Assembly: GCA_001295865.1 (NCBI GenBank)
Contig: LJHW01000004.1
Location: 248,001 to 312,000 of the forward strand
Direction: 5' to 3'
Source of the DNA: a beta proteobacterium AAP65
Lineage (GTDB): Bacteria; Pseudomonadota; Gammaproteobacteria; Burkholderiales; Burkholderiaceae_C
DNA: 64,000 nucleotides
Positions 1 through 10,495 of this stretch are shown one piece after another. The position numbers and the translations under genes are program-made. Positions within the stretch are counted from its first letter, which is position 1. The number at the start of each line of letters is the position of its first letter. Under the pieces are notes generated by a model. That model did not search any database. It was not told where the DNA came from and was given only the letters and a program-made list of their open reading frames with translations.

Positions 1-43
1 CGCGGCAGTGTAGCGAGCGGGCCGGCGCGGCTGTGAGGCTGGG

Positions 44-1636
<1,593 letters not shown>

Positions 1637-1722
1637 GGGCAGGTTCTTCGAGTGAAAGGGGCCAGGATGATAAGGCGCCCCCCTGGGCCGATCGTTCCTC
1701 GCGCGGCGGTCCGCGCAGGCAG

Positions 1723-1753
1723 AAAAAAGGCCCGGGGCTTGGGGCCCCGGGCC
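1723..1753 (-). terminator. Rho-independent terminator ahead of ilvA
   Basis: A perfect 10-bp GC-only stem (1753-1744 with 1738-1729) with a 5-base loop is followed on the minus strand by six T (1728-1723). On the plus strand it has no T tract, so it works only leftwards. It lies upstream of ilvA rather than after a gene. Confidence 0.85.
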
Positions 1754-1816
1754 GAATCCACCGGTTGGAGGTGGAGGAGACAATCGGCGGGCGGTGCCAC
1801 TTGCAACACCGTCCAT
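1723..1816 (-). ncRNA. candidate ~94-nt small RNA (or ilvA leader/attenuator)
   Basis: A strong minus-strand promoter is followed within about 90 bases by a perfect 10-bp terminator hairpin and a run of six U, so a discrete short transcript is expected. Nothing inside looks like a conserved protein, and a short frame from about 1814 is not rich in Ile, Val, Leu or Thr as a classic attenuator peptide would be. The middle holds a pyrimidine-rich stretch, GTCTCCTCCACCTCC (about 1783-1769), complementary to Shine-Dalgarno sequences. Part of it can form a small CCACC/GGTGG hairpin. Anti-Shine-Dalgarno C-rich segments are typical of some trans-acting sRNAs in Burkholderia and Rhodobacter. Either a free-standing sRNA or a terminated ilvA leader is possible. 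The promoter-like -10 between the terminator and ilvA favours the former. Confidence 0.5.
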
Positions 1817-1822
1817 GAAGTC

Positions 1823-1850
1823 AATATAGCACCTGAATGCTGCGGTGCAA
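1823..1850 (-). promoter_or_regulatory. sigma70 promoter with extended -10, for the small RNA candidate
   Basis: On the minus strand a -35 box TTGCAC (1850-1845) and a -10 box TATATT (1828-1823) are separated by 16 bases. The -10 is preceded by TGC, giving an extended -10. This is one of the best promoter matches in the window. The start should be near 1816, about 180 bases upstream of ilvA and only about 90 bases before a strong intrinsic terminator. Confidence 0.65.
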
Positions 1851-1935
1851 TATGCGTTTTGCACCGCGTTCTGGTGAGCGCTCTCTACAAACTCCAGCCG
1901 CTGCGCGCGGCGCGCCTGAAAGGGGCAGATTCAAC

Positions 1936-2358
1936 ATGGAATGCACCATCAACTGGATGCCGGGCACCGGTATGGGCTTCGTCGCGGAAACCGGCAGCGG
2001 CCACTTCCTGACCATGGACGGCGCGCCCGATGGCGGCGGCCGCAACCTGGCGCCACGCCCGATGGAAACCGTGCTCGCCGGCACCGGCGGCTGCACCGCC
2101 TACGACGTGGTGCTCATCCTCAAGCGCGGCCGTCACGATGTGCGGGGCTGCCAGGTCAAGCTGAGCTCCGAGCGCGCCAGCGAAGACCCCAAGGTCTTCA
2201 CGCGCATCCACATGCACTTCATCGTCAGCGGCCGCGGCCTGACTGCCGGCCCGGTGGAGCGTGCCATCGCGCTTTCGCACGAACGCTACTGCTCGGCCAG
2301 CATCATGCTCGGCAAGACCGCCGAGATCTCGACCAGTTTCGAGCTGCTGGAAGTCTGA
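1936..2358 (+). CDS. OsmC/Ohr family protein (YhfA-like)
   Basis: A 140-residue OsmC-fold protein. The family uses redox-active cysteines for peroxide reduction or unknown thiol chemistry. Visible hallmarks are the METVLAGTGGCTAYD segment in the middle and the CSASIML motif near the end, each carrying one of the two conserved cysteines. The TGGCTAYDV context resembles the YhfA branch more than the organic hydroperoxide resistance (Ohr) branch. ATG at 1936 follows a GAAAGGGGCAG ribosome site. The reading frame extends upstream to 1837, but without homologous-looking sequence. It faces the coq7-type gene convergently, with a 36-base gap. Confidence 0.88.
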   Translation: MECTINWMPGTGMGFVAETGSGHFLTMDGAPDGGGRNLAPRPMETVLAGTGGCTAYDVVLILKRGRHDVRGCQVKLSSERASEDPKVFTRIHMHFIVSGRGLTAGPVERAIALSHERYCSASIMLGKTAEISTSFELLEV

Positions 2359-2394
2359 AGCCCCGACGCGAGGGCCCGGCGCGTCCGCGCTGAC

Positions 2395-3021
2395 TCAGAC
2401 GTGATGCGCCGTGCTCGTCATCACGCGCGCCGCACCCTGCATCAGCCAGCGCACCGGCGCCGGCAGGGGCAGCGCCCCGGCGGCAAGCGCATCGTCGGCG
2501 TGGCGCGCCTCGTCGTCCTTCATCGCTGCCACGATGGCGCGCGAGCGTTCGTCTGATGCGGGCAAACGGTCGAGATGGCCGGCCAGGTGCTGCTCGACCT
2601 GACGCTCCGTCTCGACCACAAAACCGAGGCTGACGGCGTCACCCAAACGGCCCGCCAGCAAACCGATGCCGAAGGCCCCGGCATACCAGAGCGGGTTCAG
2701 CAGGCTGGGCCTGTCGCCCAGTTCCTGCAGCCGCTGCTGCGTCCAGGCGAGGTGGTCGGTTTCTTCACGGGCGGCTTCGGTCATCTGCTGGCGCAGGGCC
2801 GGCGTGCGGGCCGTCAGGGCCTGCGCCTGGTACAGCGCCTGCGCACAGACCTCGCCCACATGGTTCACCCGCATCAGGGCTCCAGCAAGGCGCCGGTCTT
2901 GATCGGCCATCTCGGCGCCCAGCGGCGCTTGCGACGGCACGGGGCGCGCGGCGTGCACGGCGCCGCTGAGCGTGCGCAGTGCATGGTCGATGCTGGACAA
3001 AAAACGATCGGTGGTTTCCAT
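2395..3021 (-). CDS. coq7: Coq7-type demethoxyubiquinone hydroxylase
   Basis: A diiron carboxylate monooxygenase that hydroxylates the C6 position of the benzoquinone ring (2-polyprenyl-3-methyl-6-methoxy-1,4-benzoquinone) in ubiquinone synthesis. The 208 residues contain the ligand series expected for the family: E in [15 protein letters not shown] in [11 protein letters not shown], and DEARHADD near the C-terminus. The hydrophobic segment around [11 protein letters not shown] fits a membrane-associated helix. Length is normal for bacterial Coq7. It is transcribed alone, divergent from the porin. Confidence 0.94.
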   Translation of the reverse strand: METTDRFLSSIDHALRTLSGAVHAARPVPSQAPLGAEMADQDRRLAGALMRVNHVGEVCAQALYQAQALTARTPALRQQMTEAAREETDHLAWTQQRLQELGDRPSLLNPLWYAGAFGIGLLAGRLGDAVSLGFVVETERQVEQHLAGHLDRLPASDERSRAIVAAMKDDEARHADDALAAGALPLPAPVRWLMQGAARVMTSTAHHV

Positions 3022-3251
3022 GATGGTTTCAGGATAGCCGATCCGTCACTTTCTCGAGCGGGCCGAGCCCGTTGCTGGCAGACAACATTGCGGCGGGCTT
3101 TTCCTTGGTGGTTTCCAGAACCCGCCTTGGCAAGGCTCTGACCCGTCTGGTGCAATAACAACAACTTCCGATGAGGAGGTTGGCCTGATCCGCCCCTCGC
3201 AGGGTGACCACCCCGATCGGGACCTCACGTTCAACCTAGGAGATAGCTGCA

Positions 3252-4250
3252 ATGAAAAAATCCCTGCTCGCCCTGGCAGCCCTGACTGCATTCGCGGGCG
3301 TGGCTTCGGCTCAGTCGTCGGTCACCCTGTTCGGTATCGTTGATCTGGCTGCCCGTAACGTCAAGAACGGCAACGCCGGTTCGGTCAAGTCCCTCAGCAC
3401 CAACGGCCAGGTGTCCAGCCGTCTGGGCATCCGCGGCGTGGAAGACCTGGGTGGTGGCCTGCGCGCTGGTTTCTGGCTGGAAGGCGACATTGCCGCTGAC
3501 GATGGCCAGGCAGCAGGCCAAAGCTGGCAGCGTCGCTCGACCGTGAGCCTGATCGGCAGCTTCGGTGAAGTGCGCCTGGGTCGCGACTACAACCCGGTGT
3601 TCAACACCTTCGTGTCGCACGACCCCTTCGCCTACGTCGGCGTGGCCTCGTCGGGCAACCTGCGCAGCCGCTACTACGCCGCCACCGTCGGCAACCCCGG
3701 CCTGGCCGCCCGCAACAACAACTCGATCAGCTACTTCCTGCCCGCAATGGGCGGCCTGTACGGTCAGGTGATGGTTGCCGCTGGCGAGAACGCGCGTGGC
3801 AACAAGTACATGGGCTTCCGCCTGGGCTACGCCGCCGGTCCTCTGAACTTCTCGGGCGCCTATGGCAAGTCCGACAAGACGGGCGGCATGGTCGACGATT
3901 CGACGACCCTGGTCTTCGGTGGCTCGTTCAATGCTGGTTTCGCCACCTTCCACGCGTCGTACGAACAGGCCGACTACAGCAACGTGAAGCGCAAGCTGTC
4001 CACGGTGGCTGCGGTCATCCCGACCGGTACGGGCGCCTTCAAGGCCCAGTACGCCAAGGCCAGCGGCGCCACGCTGATCGGCCTGGGCTACGTGCAAGGT
4101 CTGTCGAAGCGCACCTCGGTCTACACGAACTTCGGTCGTGTGGCCAACAAGGGCGCCAACGTGTACACCGCATCGGGCAGCGGCCCGGCCGGCATGCGCG
4201 CTGGTCAGACCTCCACGGGTTACGACTTCGGCATCCGTCACGACTTCTAA
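3252..4250 (+). CDS. general outer-membrane porin, Gram-negative type
   Basis: A 332-residue trimeric beta-barrel porin for diffusion of small hydrophilic solutes. Residues 1-20 are a signal peptide ending ASA-Q. The mature start QSSVTLFGIVDLAARNV is the usual first strand of Burkholderiales OmpC-like porins, followed by the conserved RLGIRGVEDLGGGL. The protein ends in RHDF, giving the C-terminal aromatic recognised by the Bam complex. ATG at 3252 follows TAGGAGATAG. A 230-base leader upstream suggests regulation, but I see no clean promoter there. A strong terminator follows the gene, so it is monocistronic. Confidence 0.95.
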   Translation: MKKSLLALAALTAFAGVASAQSSVTLFGIVDLAARNVKNGNAGSVKSLSTNGQVSSRLGIRGVEDLGGGLRAGFWLEGDIAADDGQAAGQSWQRRSTVSLIGSFGEVRLGRDYNPVFNTFVSHDPFAYVGVASSGNLRSRYYAATVGNPGLAARNNNSISYFLPAMGGLYGQVMVAAGENARGNKYMGFRLGYAAGPLNFSGAYGKSDKTGGMVDDSTTLVFGGSFNAGFATFHASYEQADYSNVKRKLSTVAAVIPTGTGAFKAQYAKASGATLIGLGYVQGLSKRTSVYTNFGRVANKGANVYTASGSGPAGMRAGQTSTGYDFGIRHDF

Positions 4251-4293
4251 GCCTCGGGCGGCCATCCCCCCGGGGATGGCTCTTGATGCCGGA

Positions 4294-4321
4294 TTGGCCG
4301 CCTTCGGGCGGCCAATTTTTT
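4294..4321 (+). terminator. Rho-independent terminator of the porin gene
   Basis: A perfect 9-bp stem (4294-4302 with 4307-4315) closed by a TTCG tetraloop is followed by six T (4316-4321). A second perfect inverted repeat without a T tract lies just upstream at 4261-4280. Confidence 0.93.
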
Positions 4322-4377
4322 GTGGGATGGCTCGCAACAGCGGTCCTGCACCGCAGCCGCCCCACCCACATGCACTG

Positions 4378-5115
4378 ATGCCCGCGCCTCGCCCGCCACG
4401 CCCCAGCCAGGTCACCTTGAAAACACCCGCCCGCCTCATCGCCTCAGCGCTGTGCCTGCTGCTGGCTGCCTGTGCGCAAGCGCCGCTGCAGCCGGCGGGT
4501 GCCGATGCAGCGGGCCGGGGCTGGCACACCGTGCCGCTGCCCGGCAAGACCGACACCGACTACCGCTGGGTGCAGAAAGAGGGCCGGCCGGCCATCGCAG
4601 CGGTCTCAGAAGGCTCGGCAAGCATGTTTCGCATGCGGGTGGCCCGTGAAGCGGCTGCGCTGGGCGAGGTGAGTTTCTCCTGGTGGGTGCAGGAAGCCCC
4701 GGAGAACAGCAGCGTCGCACACGCCGACCGGGAAGATGCGCCGGCACGCGTCTTGTTCGGCTTTCACGGCGACGTCAGCACCTTGCCCGCCCGCACCCGC
4801 CTGATGTTCGAGCTGGCCGAAGCGCTGACCGGCGAATCACCGCCCTATGCGACCCTGATGTATGTGTGGGACGCCACGGCGCCCGTGGGCACCGTCATCG
4901 TCAACCCGCGCAGCGACCGCATCCGCAAGATCGTCGTCGACTCCGGGCCCGGGGCCCGGGGCCGCTGGCGCGAGCACCGCCGCAACCTGGCCGACGACTT
5001 CCGCCTGGCTTTCGGTGAAGCGCCAGGCCGGCTCGATTCCGTGGCCGTGATGACCGACACCGACAACACCAAGTCGCGCGCGCGCTCGTGGTACGGTCCG
5101 GTGGAACTGCACTGA
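4378..5115 (+). CDS. DUF3047 family lipoprotein
   Basis: A 245-residue protein of the DUF3047 family, of unknown function. The N-terminus has a lipoprotein signal ending LLAAC (Cys32 from the ATG at 4378), so it should be anchored in the periplasm. Family-type segments include SFSWWVQEAP, the mid-protein LMYVWD and the C-terminal segment VAVMTDTDNTKSRARSWYGPV. The frame is open further upstream through the porin terminator, so the start must be downstream of 4321. ATG 4378 is used here; a TTG near 4411 would give a shorter signal peptide. It precedes the ABC transporter by 36 bases and may be co-transcribed with it. Confidence 0.8.
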   Translation: MPAPRPPRPSQVTLKTPARLIASALCLLLAACAQAPLQPAGADAAGRGWHTVPLPGKTDTDYRWVQKEGRPAIAAVSEGSASMFRMRVAREAAALGEVSFSWWVQEAPENSSVAHADREDAPARVLFGFHGDVSTLPARTRLMFELAEALTGESPPYATLMYVWDATAPVGTVIVNPRSDRIRKIVVDSGPGARGRWREHRRNLADDFRLAFGEAPGRLDSVAVMTDTDNTKSRARSWYGPVELH

Positions 5116-5151
5116 AGAACTGAGGCCGGGCCCCGCTGCCCCACCGACCCC

Positions 5152-6135
5152 ATGCTGGTTTTCATCCTCCGCCGCCTGCTCCAGGCCGTCATCGTCATGC
5201 TGACGGTGGCCTTCATCGCCTTCATGCTGTTCCAGTACGTGGGCGACCCCGTCACCAGCATCCTCGGCCAAGACGCCACGCAAGAGCAGCGCGACGAACT
5301 GCGCCGCGATCTCGGCCTCGACCGCTCTTTTGCGGTGCAGTTCGCACGCTTTGTCGGCAACGCCGTGCAAGGCGAATTCGGGCTCAGCCTGCGCCAGGGC
5401 CAGCAGGTTTCGACACTGATTGCCGAACGTTTCCCGGCCACGCTGGAACTGGCTTTGGGCGCCGCCGTGGTGGCGCTGGGCGTGGGCATTCCGCTGGGTG
5501 TTTATGCCGCGCTGCGCCGCGGGCGTTTCGGCTCGCAGCTGGTGATGACGCTGTCGCTGCTGGGCGTGTCCTTGCCCACGTTCTTGATCGGCATCCTGCT
5601 GATCCTGGTGTTTTCCGTCACCTTGGGCTGGCTGCCCAGCTTCGGCCGCGGCGACACCGTCATGCTCGGCGGCTGGAGCACCGGCCTGCTCACCTGGGAC
5701 GGCTGGCTGCACATCATCCTGCCGGCCATCACGCTCAGCGTCTTCCAACTCGCGCTGATCATGCGGCTGGTGCGCGCAGAGATGCTGGAAGTTCTGCGCA
5801 CCGATTACGTCAAGTTCGCCCGCGCCCGCGGCCTGACCAACCGCGCCGTCTATTTCGGCCATGCGCTGAAGAACACGCTGGTGCCGGTGATCACCATCAC
5901 GGGCCTGCAACTGGGCAGCCTGATCGCCTTTGCCATCATCACCGAGACCGTCTTCCAGTGGCCGGGCATGGGCTTCCTGTTCATCCAGGCCGTGCAGTTC
6001 GCCGACATCCCGGTGATGGCCGCCTACCTCTGCCTGATCGCACTGATCTTCGTCATCGTCAACCTGATCGTCGACCTGCTCTATTTCCTGGTCGACCCGC
6101 GCCTGCGCATCGAGAAATCGGCCGCCGGCCACTGA
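5152..6135 (+). CDS. ABC transporter permease, DppB/OppB family
   Basis: The first membrane subunit of a peptide/nickel-type ABC importer: 327 residues with an N-terminal membrane segment, a periplasmic domain of the FGLSLRQGQ type and five further membrane segments. The EAA-like coupling loop contains DYVKFARARGLTNRAVYFGHALKN. The family imports di- or oligopeptides, nickel or other small solutes. The substrate cannot be told because the cluster has no binding protein. The next gene starts 7 bases after the stop. Confidence 0.93.
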   Translation: MLVFILRRLLQAVIVMLTVAFIAFMLFQYVGDPVTSILGQDATQEQRDELRRDLGLDRSFAVQFARFVGNAVQGEFGLSLRQGQQVSTLIAERFPATLELALGAAVVALGVGIPLGVYAALRRGRFGSQLVMTLSLLGVSLPTFLIGILLILVFSVTLGWLPSFGRGDTVMLGGWSTGLLTWDGWLHIILPAITLSVFQLALIMRLVRAEMLEVLRTDYVKFARARGLTNRAVYFGHALKNTLVPVITITGLQLGSLIAFAIITETVFQWPGMGFLFIQAVQFADIPVMAAYLCLIALIFVIVNLIVDLLYFLVDPRLRIEKSAAGH

Positions 6136-6142
6136 GTTCCCC

Positions 6143-7078
6143 ATGAGCACACCGTCTTCTTCCGCCCCGCCGGGGCGCCTCGCGCGCTGGCTCGACAGCG
6201 ACATCTGGCACAGCTTCATCAGCTCGCCGATGGCGATGCTGGCAGCCGTCATCGCCGTGCTGTGCATCTTCTGCTCGCTGTTCGCGCCCTGGGTATCGCC
6301 GCACAACCCCTTCGATCTGGCCACGCTGAACCTGTCTGACGCGCGCCTGCCGCCGGCCTGGCAAGAAGGCGGCGACAAACGTTTCCTGCTCGGCACCGAC
6401 GACCAGGGCCGCGACATCCTTTCGGCCTTGTTCTACGGCGCGCGCCTGTCGCTGGCGGTGGGCCTGGCTTCGGTGGCGCTGTCGGTGGTGGTCGGCGTGG
6501 GCCTGGGGCTGCTGTCGGGATTCATCGGCGGCAAGGTCGACGCCTTCATCATGCGTGTGTGCGACGTGATGTTGAGCTTCCCGTCCATCCTGGTGGCCCT
6601 GCTCATCAACGGCGTGGGCCGCGCGATGTTCCCGAACGCGCAGGACAGCCTGGCGCTCGGTGTGCTGGTGCTGGCCATCGCGCTCACCGGCTGGGTGCAG
6701 TACGCACGCACGGTGCGCGGCAGCACGCTGGTGGAGCGCAACAAAGAGTATGTGCAGGCCGCGCGCGTGATCGGCGTAGCGCCGCTGCGCATCATGTTCA
6801 AGCACGTGCTGCCCAACGTGCTGGGGCCGGTGCTGGTGCTGGCCACCATCCAGGTCGCTGCGGCCATCCTCACCGAAGCCACGCTGTCCTTCCTGGGCGT
6901 GGGCGTGCCGCCCACCAGCCCTTCACTGGGCACGCTGATCCGCATCGGCAACGACTTCCTGTTTTCCGGTGAGTGGTGGATCACCATCTTCCCGGGCGTG
7001 ATGCTGGTGCTGATCGCCCTGAGCGTGAACCTGCTGGGCGACTGGCTGCGTGACGCCTTGAACCCGAGACTCCGTTGA
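6143..7078 (+). CDS. ABC transporter permease, DppC/OppC family
   Basis: The second membrane subunit of the same importer (311 residues). It has the N-terminal OppC_N-type segment, the conserved LGTDDQGRDILSALFYGARLSL motif and a coupling loop around VQAARVIGVAPLRIMFKHVLPN. The typical FLGVGVPPTSPSLGTLI sequence precedes the last helices. Its TGA stop overlaps the ATG of the following ATPase gene (TGATG), implying translational coupling. Confidence 0.94.
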   Translation: MSTPSSSAPPGRLARWLDSDIWHSFISSPMAMLAAVIAVLCIFCSLFAPWVSPHNPFDLATLNLSDARLPPAWQEGGDKRFLLGTDDQGRDILSALFYGARLSLAVGLASVALSVVVGVGLGLLSGFIGGKVDAFIMRVCDVMLSFPSILVALLINGVGRAMFPNAQDSLALGVLVLAIALTGWVQYARTVRGSTLVERNKEYVQAARVIGVAPLRIMFKHVLPNVLGPVLVLATIQVAAAILTEATLSFLGVGVPPTSPSLGTLIRIGNDFLFSGEWWITIFPGVMLVLIALSVNLLGDWLRDALNPRLR

Positions 7079-8055
7079 TGGTTGCGCCGCTGTTGGAGGT
7101 GAAAAACCTCCGCGTTGAATTCCCCACCCGCCGCGGCACGCTTCTCGCGCTGGACGACATCAACTTCGACATCGCCCCGGGTGAGATCCTGGGCGTGGTG
7201 GGCGAGTCGGGCGCCGGCAAGAGCCTCACGGGCGCAGCCATCATCGGCCTGCTGGAGCCACCCGGCCGCATCGCCGGCGGCGAGATCCTGCTGGGCGGCC
7301 GGCGCATCGACAACCTGCCCTACGAAGAGATGCGCAAGATCCGCGGCCGCCAGATCGGCGCGATCTTCCAAGACCCGCTGACCTCGCTGAACCCGCTGTA
7401 CACCATCGGCCGGCAGCTGGTGGAGACCATCCAGACCCATCTGCCCGTCAGCGCCGAAGAAGCGCGCCAGCGTGCCATCAAGCTGCTGCAGGAAACCGGC
7501 ATCCCGGCGGCCGAGCAGCGCATCGACCAGTACCCGCACCAGTTCAGCGGCGGCATGCGCCAGCGTGTGGTGATCGCGCTGGCCCTGGCGGCCGAGCCCA
7601 AGCTCATCGTCGCCGACGAGCCCACCACGGCGCTGGACGTCTCCATCCAGGCGCAGATCATTTCGCTGCTCAAGCGCCTGTGCAAAGAGCATGGCGCGGC
7701 GGTGATGCTGGTCACGCACGACATGGGCGTGATCGCCGAAACCTGCGACCGCGTGGCCGTGCTCTACGCTGGCCGCGTGGCCGAGATCGGGCCCGTGGGC
7801 GAGGTCATCCACCGCCCCAGCCACCCCTACACGCGCGGCCTGATGGGCTCCATCCCGGCGATGGACGAAGACCGCGAGCGGCTGCTGCAGATCGACGGCG
7901 CGATGCCGCGGCTGAACGCCATCCCGCGCGGCTGCGCCTTCAACCCGCGCTGCCCGCAGGTGTTCGAGCGCTGCCGGCAAGACCGCCCTGAACTGCAAGA
8001 TGCCGGCGCCACACGCGCGGCATGCTGGCTCGTGAACAAGGAAGCTACGGCATGA
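7078..8055 (+). CDS. ABC transporter ATP-binding protein, DppD/OppD family
   Basis: One of the two ATPases of the importer (325 residues). Visible motifs are Walker A GESGAGKS, the signature FSGGMRQRV, Walker [13 protein letters not shown] and the switch histidine in VTHDMG. The C-terminal oligopeptide/dipeptide extension [12 protein letters not shown], with paired cysteines CAFNPRCPQ, marks the Dpp/Opp subfamily. A TTG lies just before the ATG at 7078; the ATG overlapping the upstream stop is preferred. The 3' end overlaps the next gene by 4 bases. Confidence 0.94.
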   Translation: MVAPLLEVKNLRVEFPTRRGTLLALDDINFDIAPGEILGVVGESGAGKSLTGAAIIGLLEPPGRIAGGEILLGGRRIDNLPYEEMRKIRGRQIGAIFQDPLTSLNPLYTIGRQLVETIQTHLPVSAEEARQRAIKLLQETGIPAAEQRIDQYPHQFSGGMRQRVVIALALAAEPKLIVADEPTTALDVSIQAQIISLLKRLCKEHGAAVMLVTHDMGVIAETCDRVAVLYAGRVAEIGPVGEVIHRPSHPYTRGLMGSIPAMDEDRERLLQIDGAMPRLNAIPRGCAFNPRCPQVFERCRQDRPELQDAGATRAACWLVNKEATA

Positions 8056-9044
8056 GCGCCCTGGTGCAAGTGCGCGACCTGGCCAAGACCTTCGACGTCT
8101 CGGCCCCCTGGTTGAACCGCGTCATCGAACGCAAGCCCAAGCTCTTCGTGCACGCCGTCGACGGCGTGAGCTTCAGCATCGAGAAAGGCACCACGCTGGC
8201 GCTGGTGGGCGAATCGGGCTGCGGCAAGAGCACCGTGGCGCGCCTGCTCGTGGGCCTGTACGGCCCCACGCGCGGCGATGTGCAGTTCGACGGCCAGGCC
8301 ACCCACGCCGGCCGCAACGCGGGTGAACTGCGCACGCTGCGCCGGCGCATGCAGATGATCTTCCAGGACCCGTATGCCAGCCTGAACCCGCGCTGGAAGG
8401 TGCTGGACATCATCGGCGAGCCGCTGCGCGAACACGGCCTCGTGCCGGGCAAGGAAGCACTGCGCCAGCGTGTGGGCGAACTGCTGCAGCAGGTGGGCCT
8501 GGCCGCGGCCGACTGCGACAAGTTCCCGCACCAGTTCAGCGGCGGGCAGCGCCAGCGCATCAGCATCGCGCGCGCGCTCGCCACGCAGCCCGAGTTCCTG
8601 GTGTGCGACGAGCCCACCTCGGCGCTGGATGTCAGCGTGCAAGCCCAGGTGCTGAACATCATGAAGGACCTGCAGAAGACGCAGGGCCTGACCTACCTCT
8701 TCATCAGCCACAACCTGGCCGTGGTGCGCCACGTGGCCGACCGCGTGGGCGTGATGTACCTGGGCCGGCTGGTGGAAGTGGCGCCCAAGGCCGAGCTCTT
8801 CGGCCAGCCGCGCCACCCCTACACGCGCATGCTGCTGGACGCCATTCCCGACATCCACATGTCGGGCCGCGCCCGCACGCCGGTGCAGGGCGAGGTGCCC
8901 AACCCGCTGAACCCACCGAGCGGCTGCGCCTTCCACCCGCGCTGCCCGCACGCCAACGCGCGCTGCAGCAGCGAGCGCCCGGCGCTCACACGTTTCCAAG
9001 GCATCGAAGTGGCCTGCCACGCGGTGCAGGAAGGGCGCATCTAG
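8052..9044 (+). CDS. ABC transporter ATP-binding protein, DppF/OppF family
   Basis: The partner ATPase (330 residues), with Walker [10 protein letters not shown], the Q-loop region [14 protein letters not shown], signature FSGGQRQR, Walker [14 protein letters not shown] and switch histidine ISHN. The C-terminal [12 protein letters not shown] and CAFHPRCPH belong to the Dpp/Opp extension. ATG at 8052 sits in an ATGA overlap with the upstream ATPase stop; an in-frame upstream start at 8022 is not needed. It ends the operon and faces lysA convergently with a 51-base gap that shows no terminator. Confidence 0.94.
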   Translation: MSALVQVRDLAKTFDVSAPWLNRVIERKPKLFVHAVDGVSFSIEKGTTLALVGESGCGKSTVARLLVGLYGPTRGDVQFDGQATHAGRNAGELRTLRRRMQMIFQDPYASLNPRWKVLDIIGEPLREHGLVPGKEALRQRVGELLQQVGLAAADCDKFPHQFSGGQRQRISIARALATQPEFLVCDEPTSALDVSVQAQVLNIMKDLQKTQGLTYLFISHNLAVVRHVADRVGVMYLGRLVEVAPKAELFGQPRHPYTRMLLDAIPDIHMSGRARTPVQGEVPNPLNPPSGCAFHPRCPHANARCSSERPALTRFQGIEVACHAVQEGRI

Positions 9045-9095
9045 GGCGATGCGCCGACCGCGGAGGTCTGTCGCCGCCGCGGTTTCGAGTTCAAC

Positions 9096-10370
9096 TCACA
9101 GCAGCCGTTCGCCGGCGAAGAGTTGGCGCACGTCTTCACGCTCGCGGATCAAGTGCACCCGCGGGCCGTCCAGCATCACCTCGGCGGCGCGCGGACGGGT
9201 GTTGTAGTTGCTGGCCATCGTCATGCCATAGGCACCGGCCGACAGCACCGCCAGCACGTCGCCCGGCTCAACAGCCAGCGCGCGTGCGCGGCCGAGCCAG
9301 TCGCCCGATTCGCACACCGGGCCCACCACATCCCACACCGGCGCCGGGCCCTCGCGCTGCACGCAGGGCTCGATGCCCATCCAGGCCTCGTACATGGCCG
9401 GGCGCACGAGGTCGTTCATCGCCGCGTCGACGATGCAGAAGTTCTTGCCCTCGGCATCCAGCGCGTGCTTGAGCACCAGCACCTCGGCCAGCAGCACGCC
9501 GGCGTTGCCCACCAGCGAACGGCCGGGCTCGAAGAGCACCTCGCGGTGGCCGTGGCCACGTTCGTCCAGGCGCTGCAGCAAGGCACGCACCAGCGCGCCG
9601 GCATCGGGCGGCGTTTCGTCGGTGTAGGTGATGCCCAGGCCGCCGCCCACGTCGACGTGGTGGATGGGAATGCCGGCGGCTTCCACCGCTTCCACCAGGT
9701 CGAGCAGCCGGTCCAGCGCATCCAGGTAAGGCGCCAGCTGCGTGATCTGCGAGCCGATGTGGCAATCGATGCCCACCACGTGCAGCCCTGGCAGCGAAGC
9801 CGCATGCCTGTAGGCGCCCAGCGCCTGCGCGTGCGCGATGCCGAACTTGTTGCCCTTCAGCCCGGTGCTGATGTACGGGTGCGTGCCGGCATCGACATCG
9901 GGGTTCACGCGCAGGCTCACCGGCGCGCGGCAGCCGCTGGCCAGGGCCTCGGCGTTGAGCGTGTCGAGCTCGTCCAGGCTCTCGACGTTGAAGCAGCGCA
10001 CGCCCGCCTGCAGCGCCTGGCGCATCTCGGCGCGCGTCTTGCCCACGCCCGAAAACACCACGCGGCTCGCGTCGCCGCCAGCGGCCAGCACCCGCGCCAG
10101 TTCGCCGCCGGAGACGATGTCGAAGCCGGCGCCGGCCTGGGCGAAGGTCTGCAGCACGGCCAGGCTGGAGTTGGCCTTCATGGCGTAGCAGACGAGATGG
10201 CGGCGGCCGTGCAGCGCGCGTTCGTAGGCCTGGAAAGCCTGCAGCATCGCGCTGCGCGAGTACACGTACAGCGGCGTGCCGAAACGCGCAGCCAGCTCGG
10301 CCAGCGAGTGGCCCTCCAGGCACAGCTCGCGGCCCTGGCGGGCCAGGAAAGGGGCGCCGGGCAAGCTCAT
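9096..10370 (-). CDS. lysA: diaminopimelate decarboxylase
   Basis: Catalyses the last step of lysine synthesis, decarboxylating meso-diaminopimelate. The 424-residue fold-type III PLP enzyme has the PLP lysine in CYAMKANSS (K65), HIGSQI (about H204), the glycine-rich HVDVGGGLGI, EPGRSLVGNAG, and the C-terminal GPVCESGDWLGR with its active-site cysteine. ATG at 10370 overlaps the stop of lptM (ATGA), so the two are coupled. This lptM-lysA arrangement, divergent from cyaY, is standard in Burkholderiales. Confidence 0.97.
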   Translation of the reverse strand: MSLPGAPFLARQGRELCLEGHSLAELAARFGTPLYVYSRSAMLQAFQAYERALHGRRHLVCYAMKANSSLAVLQTFAQAGAGFDIVSGGELARVLAAGGDASRVVFSGVGKTRAEMRQALQAGVRCFNVESLDELDTLNAEALASGCRAPVSLRVNPDVDAGTHPYISTGLKGNKFGIAHAQALGAYRHAASLPGLHVVGIDCHIGSQITQLAPYLDALDRLLDLVEAVEAAGIPIHHVDVGGGLGITYTDETPPDAGALVRALLQRLDERGHGHREVLFEPGRSLVGNAGVLLAEVLVLKHALDAEGKNFCIVDAAMNDLVRPAMYEAWMGIEPCVQREGPAPVWDVVGPVCESGDWLGRARALAVEPGDVLAVLSAGAYGMTMASNYNTRPRAAEVMLDGPRVHLIREREDVRQLFAGERLL

Positions 10371-10495
10371 CGCGCGGGCGCCGAGGCGGTGGAGGCTGGC
10401 GCGGCAGGCACCGCACCGGGCAGGCTGAGCGGGCCCTTCTGGCCGCATCCCGCCAGGGCCAGGGCGCCCAGCACCAGGACGGCCATGCGCCGCAC
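10367..10495 (-). CDS. lptM: small lipoprotein LptM (YifL-like)
   Basis: A small lipoprotein of about 42 residues from GTG 10495, or 39 from ATG 10486. It has a short RR-hydrophobic signal ending LALAGC and the family hallmark GCGQKGPLSLPG directly after the lipidated cysteine. In E. coli LptM helps the LPS transporter LptDE mature in the outer membrane. The rest is an Ala/Pro/Ser tail. No strong ribosome site identifies the start; an ATG at 10564 is also open but overlaps the divergent promoter region of cyaY. The stop overlaps the lysA start. Confidence 0.85.
   Translation of the reverse strand: MRRMAVLVLGALALAGCGQKGPLSLPGAVPAAPASTASAPAR

Noticed and set aside
3127..3156. TTGGCA ... TGCAAT as porin promoter
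   Set aside because: The spacer is 18 bases but the -10 matches poorly, and better-supported boxes are missing; not strong enough to list as a feature.
4261..4280. First inverted repeat after the porin as a separate terminator
   Set aside because: The 9-bp stem has almost no loop and no T tract; termination is explained by the adjacent hairpin at 4294-4321.
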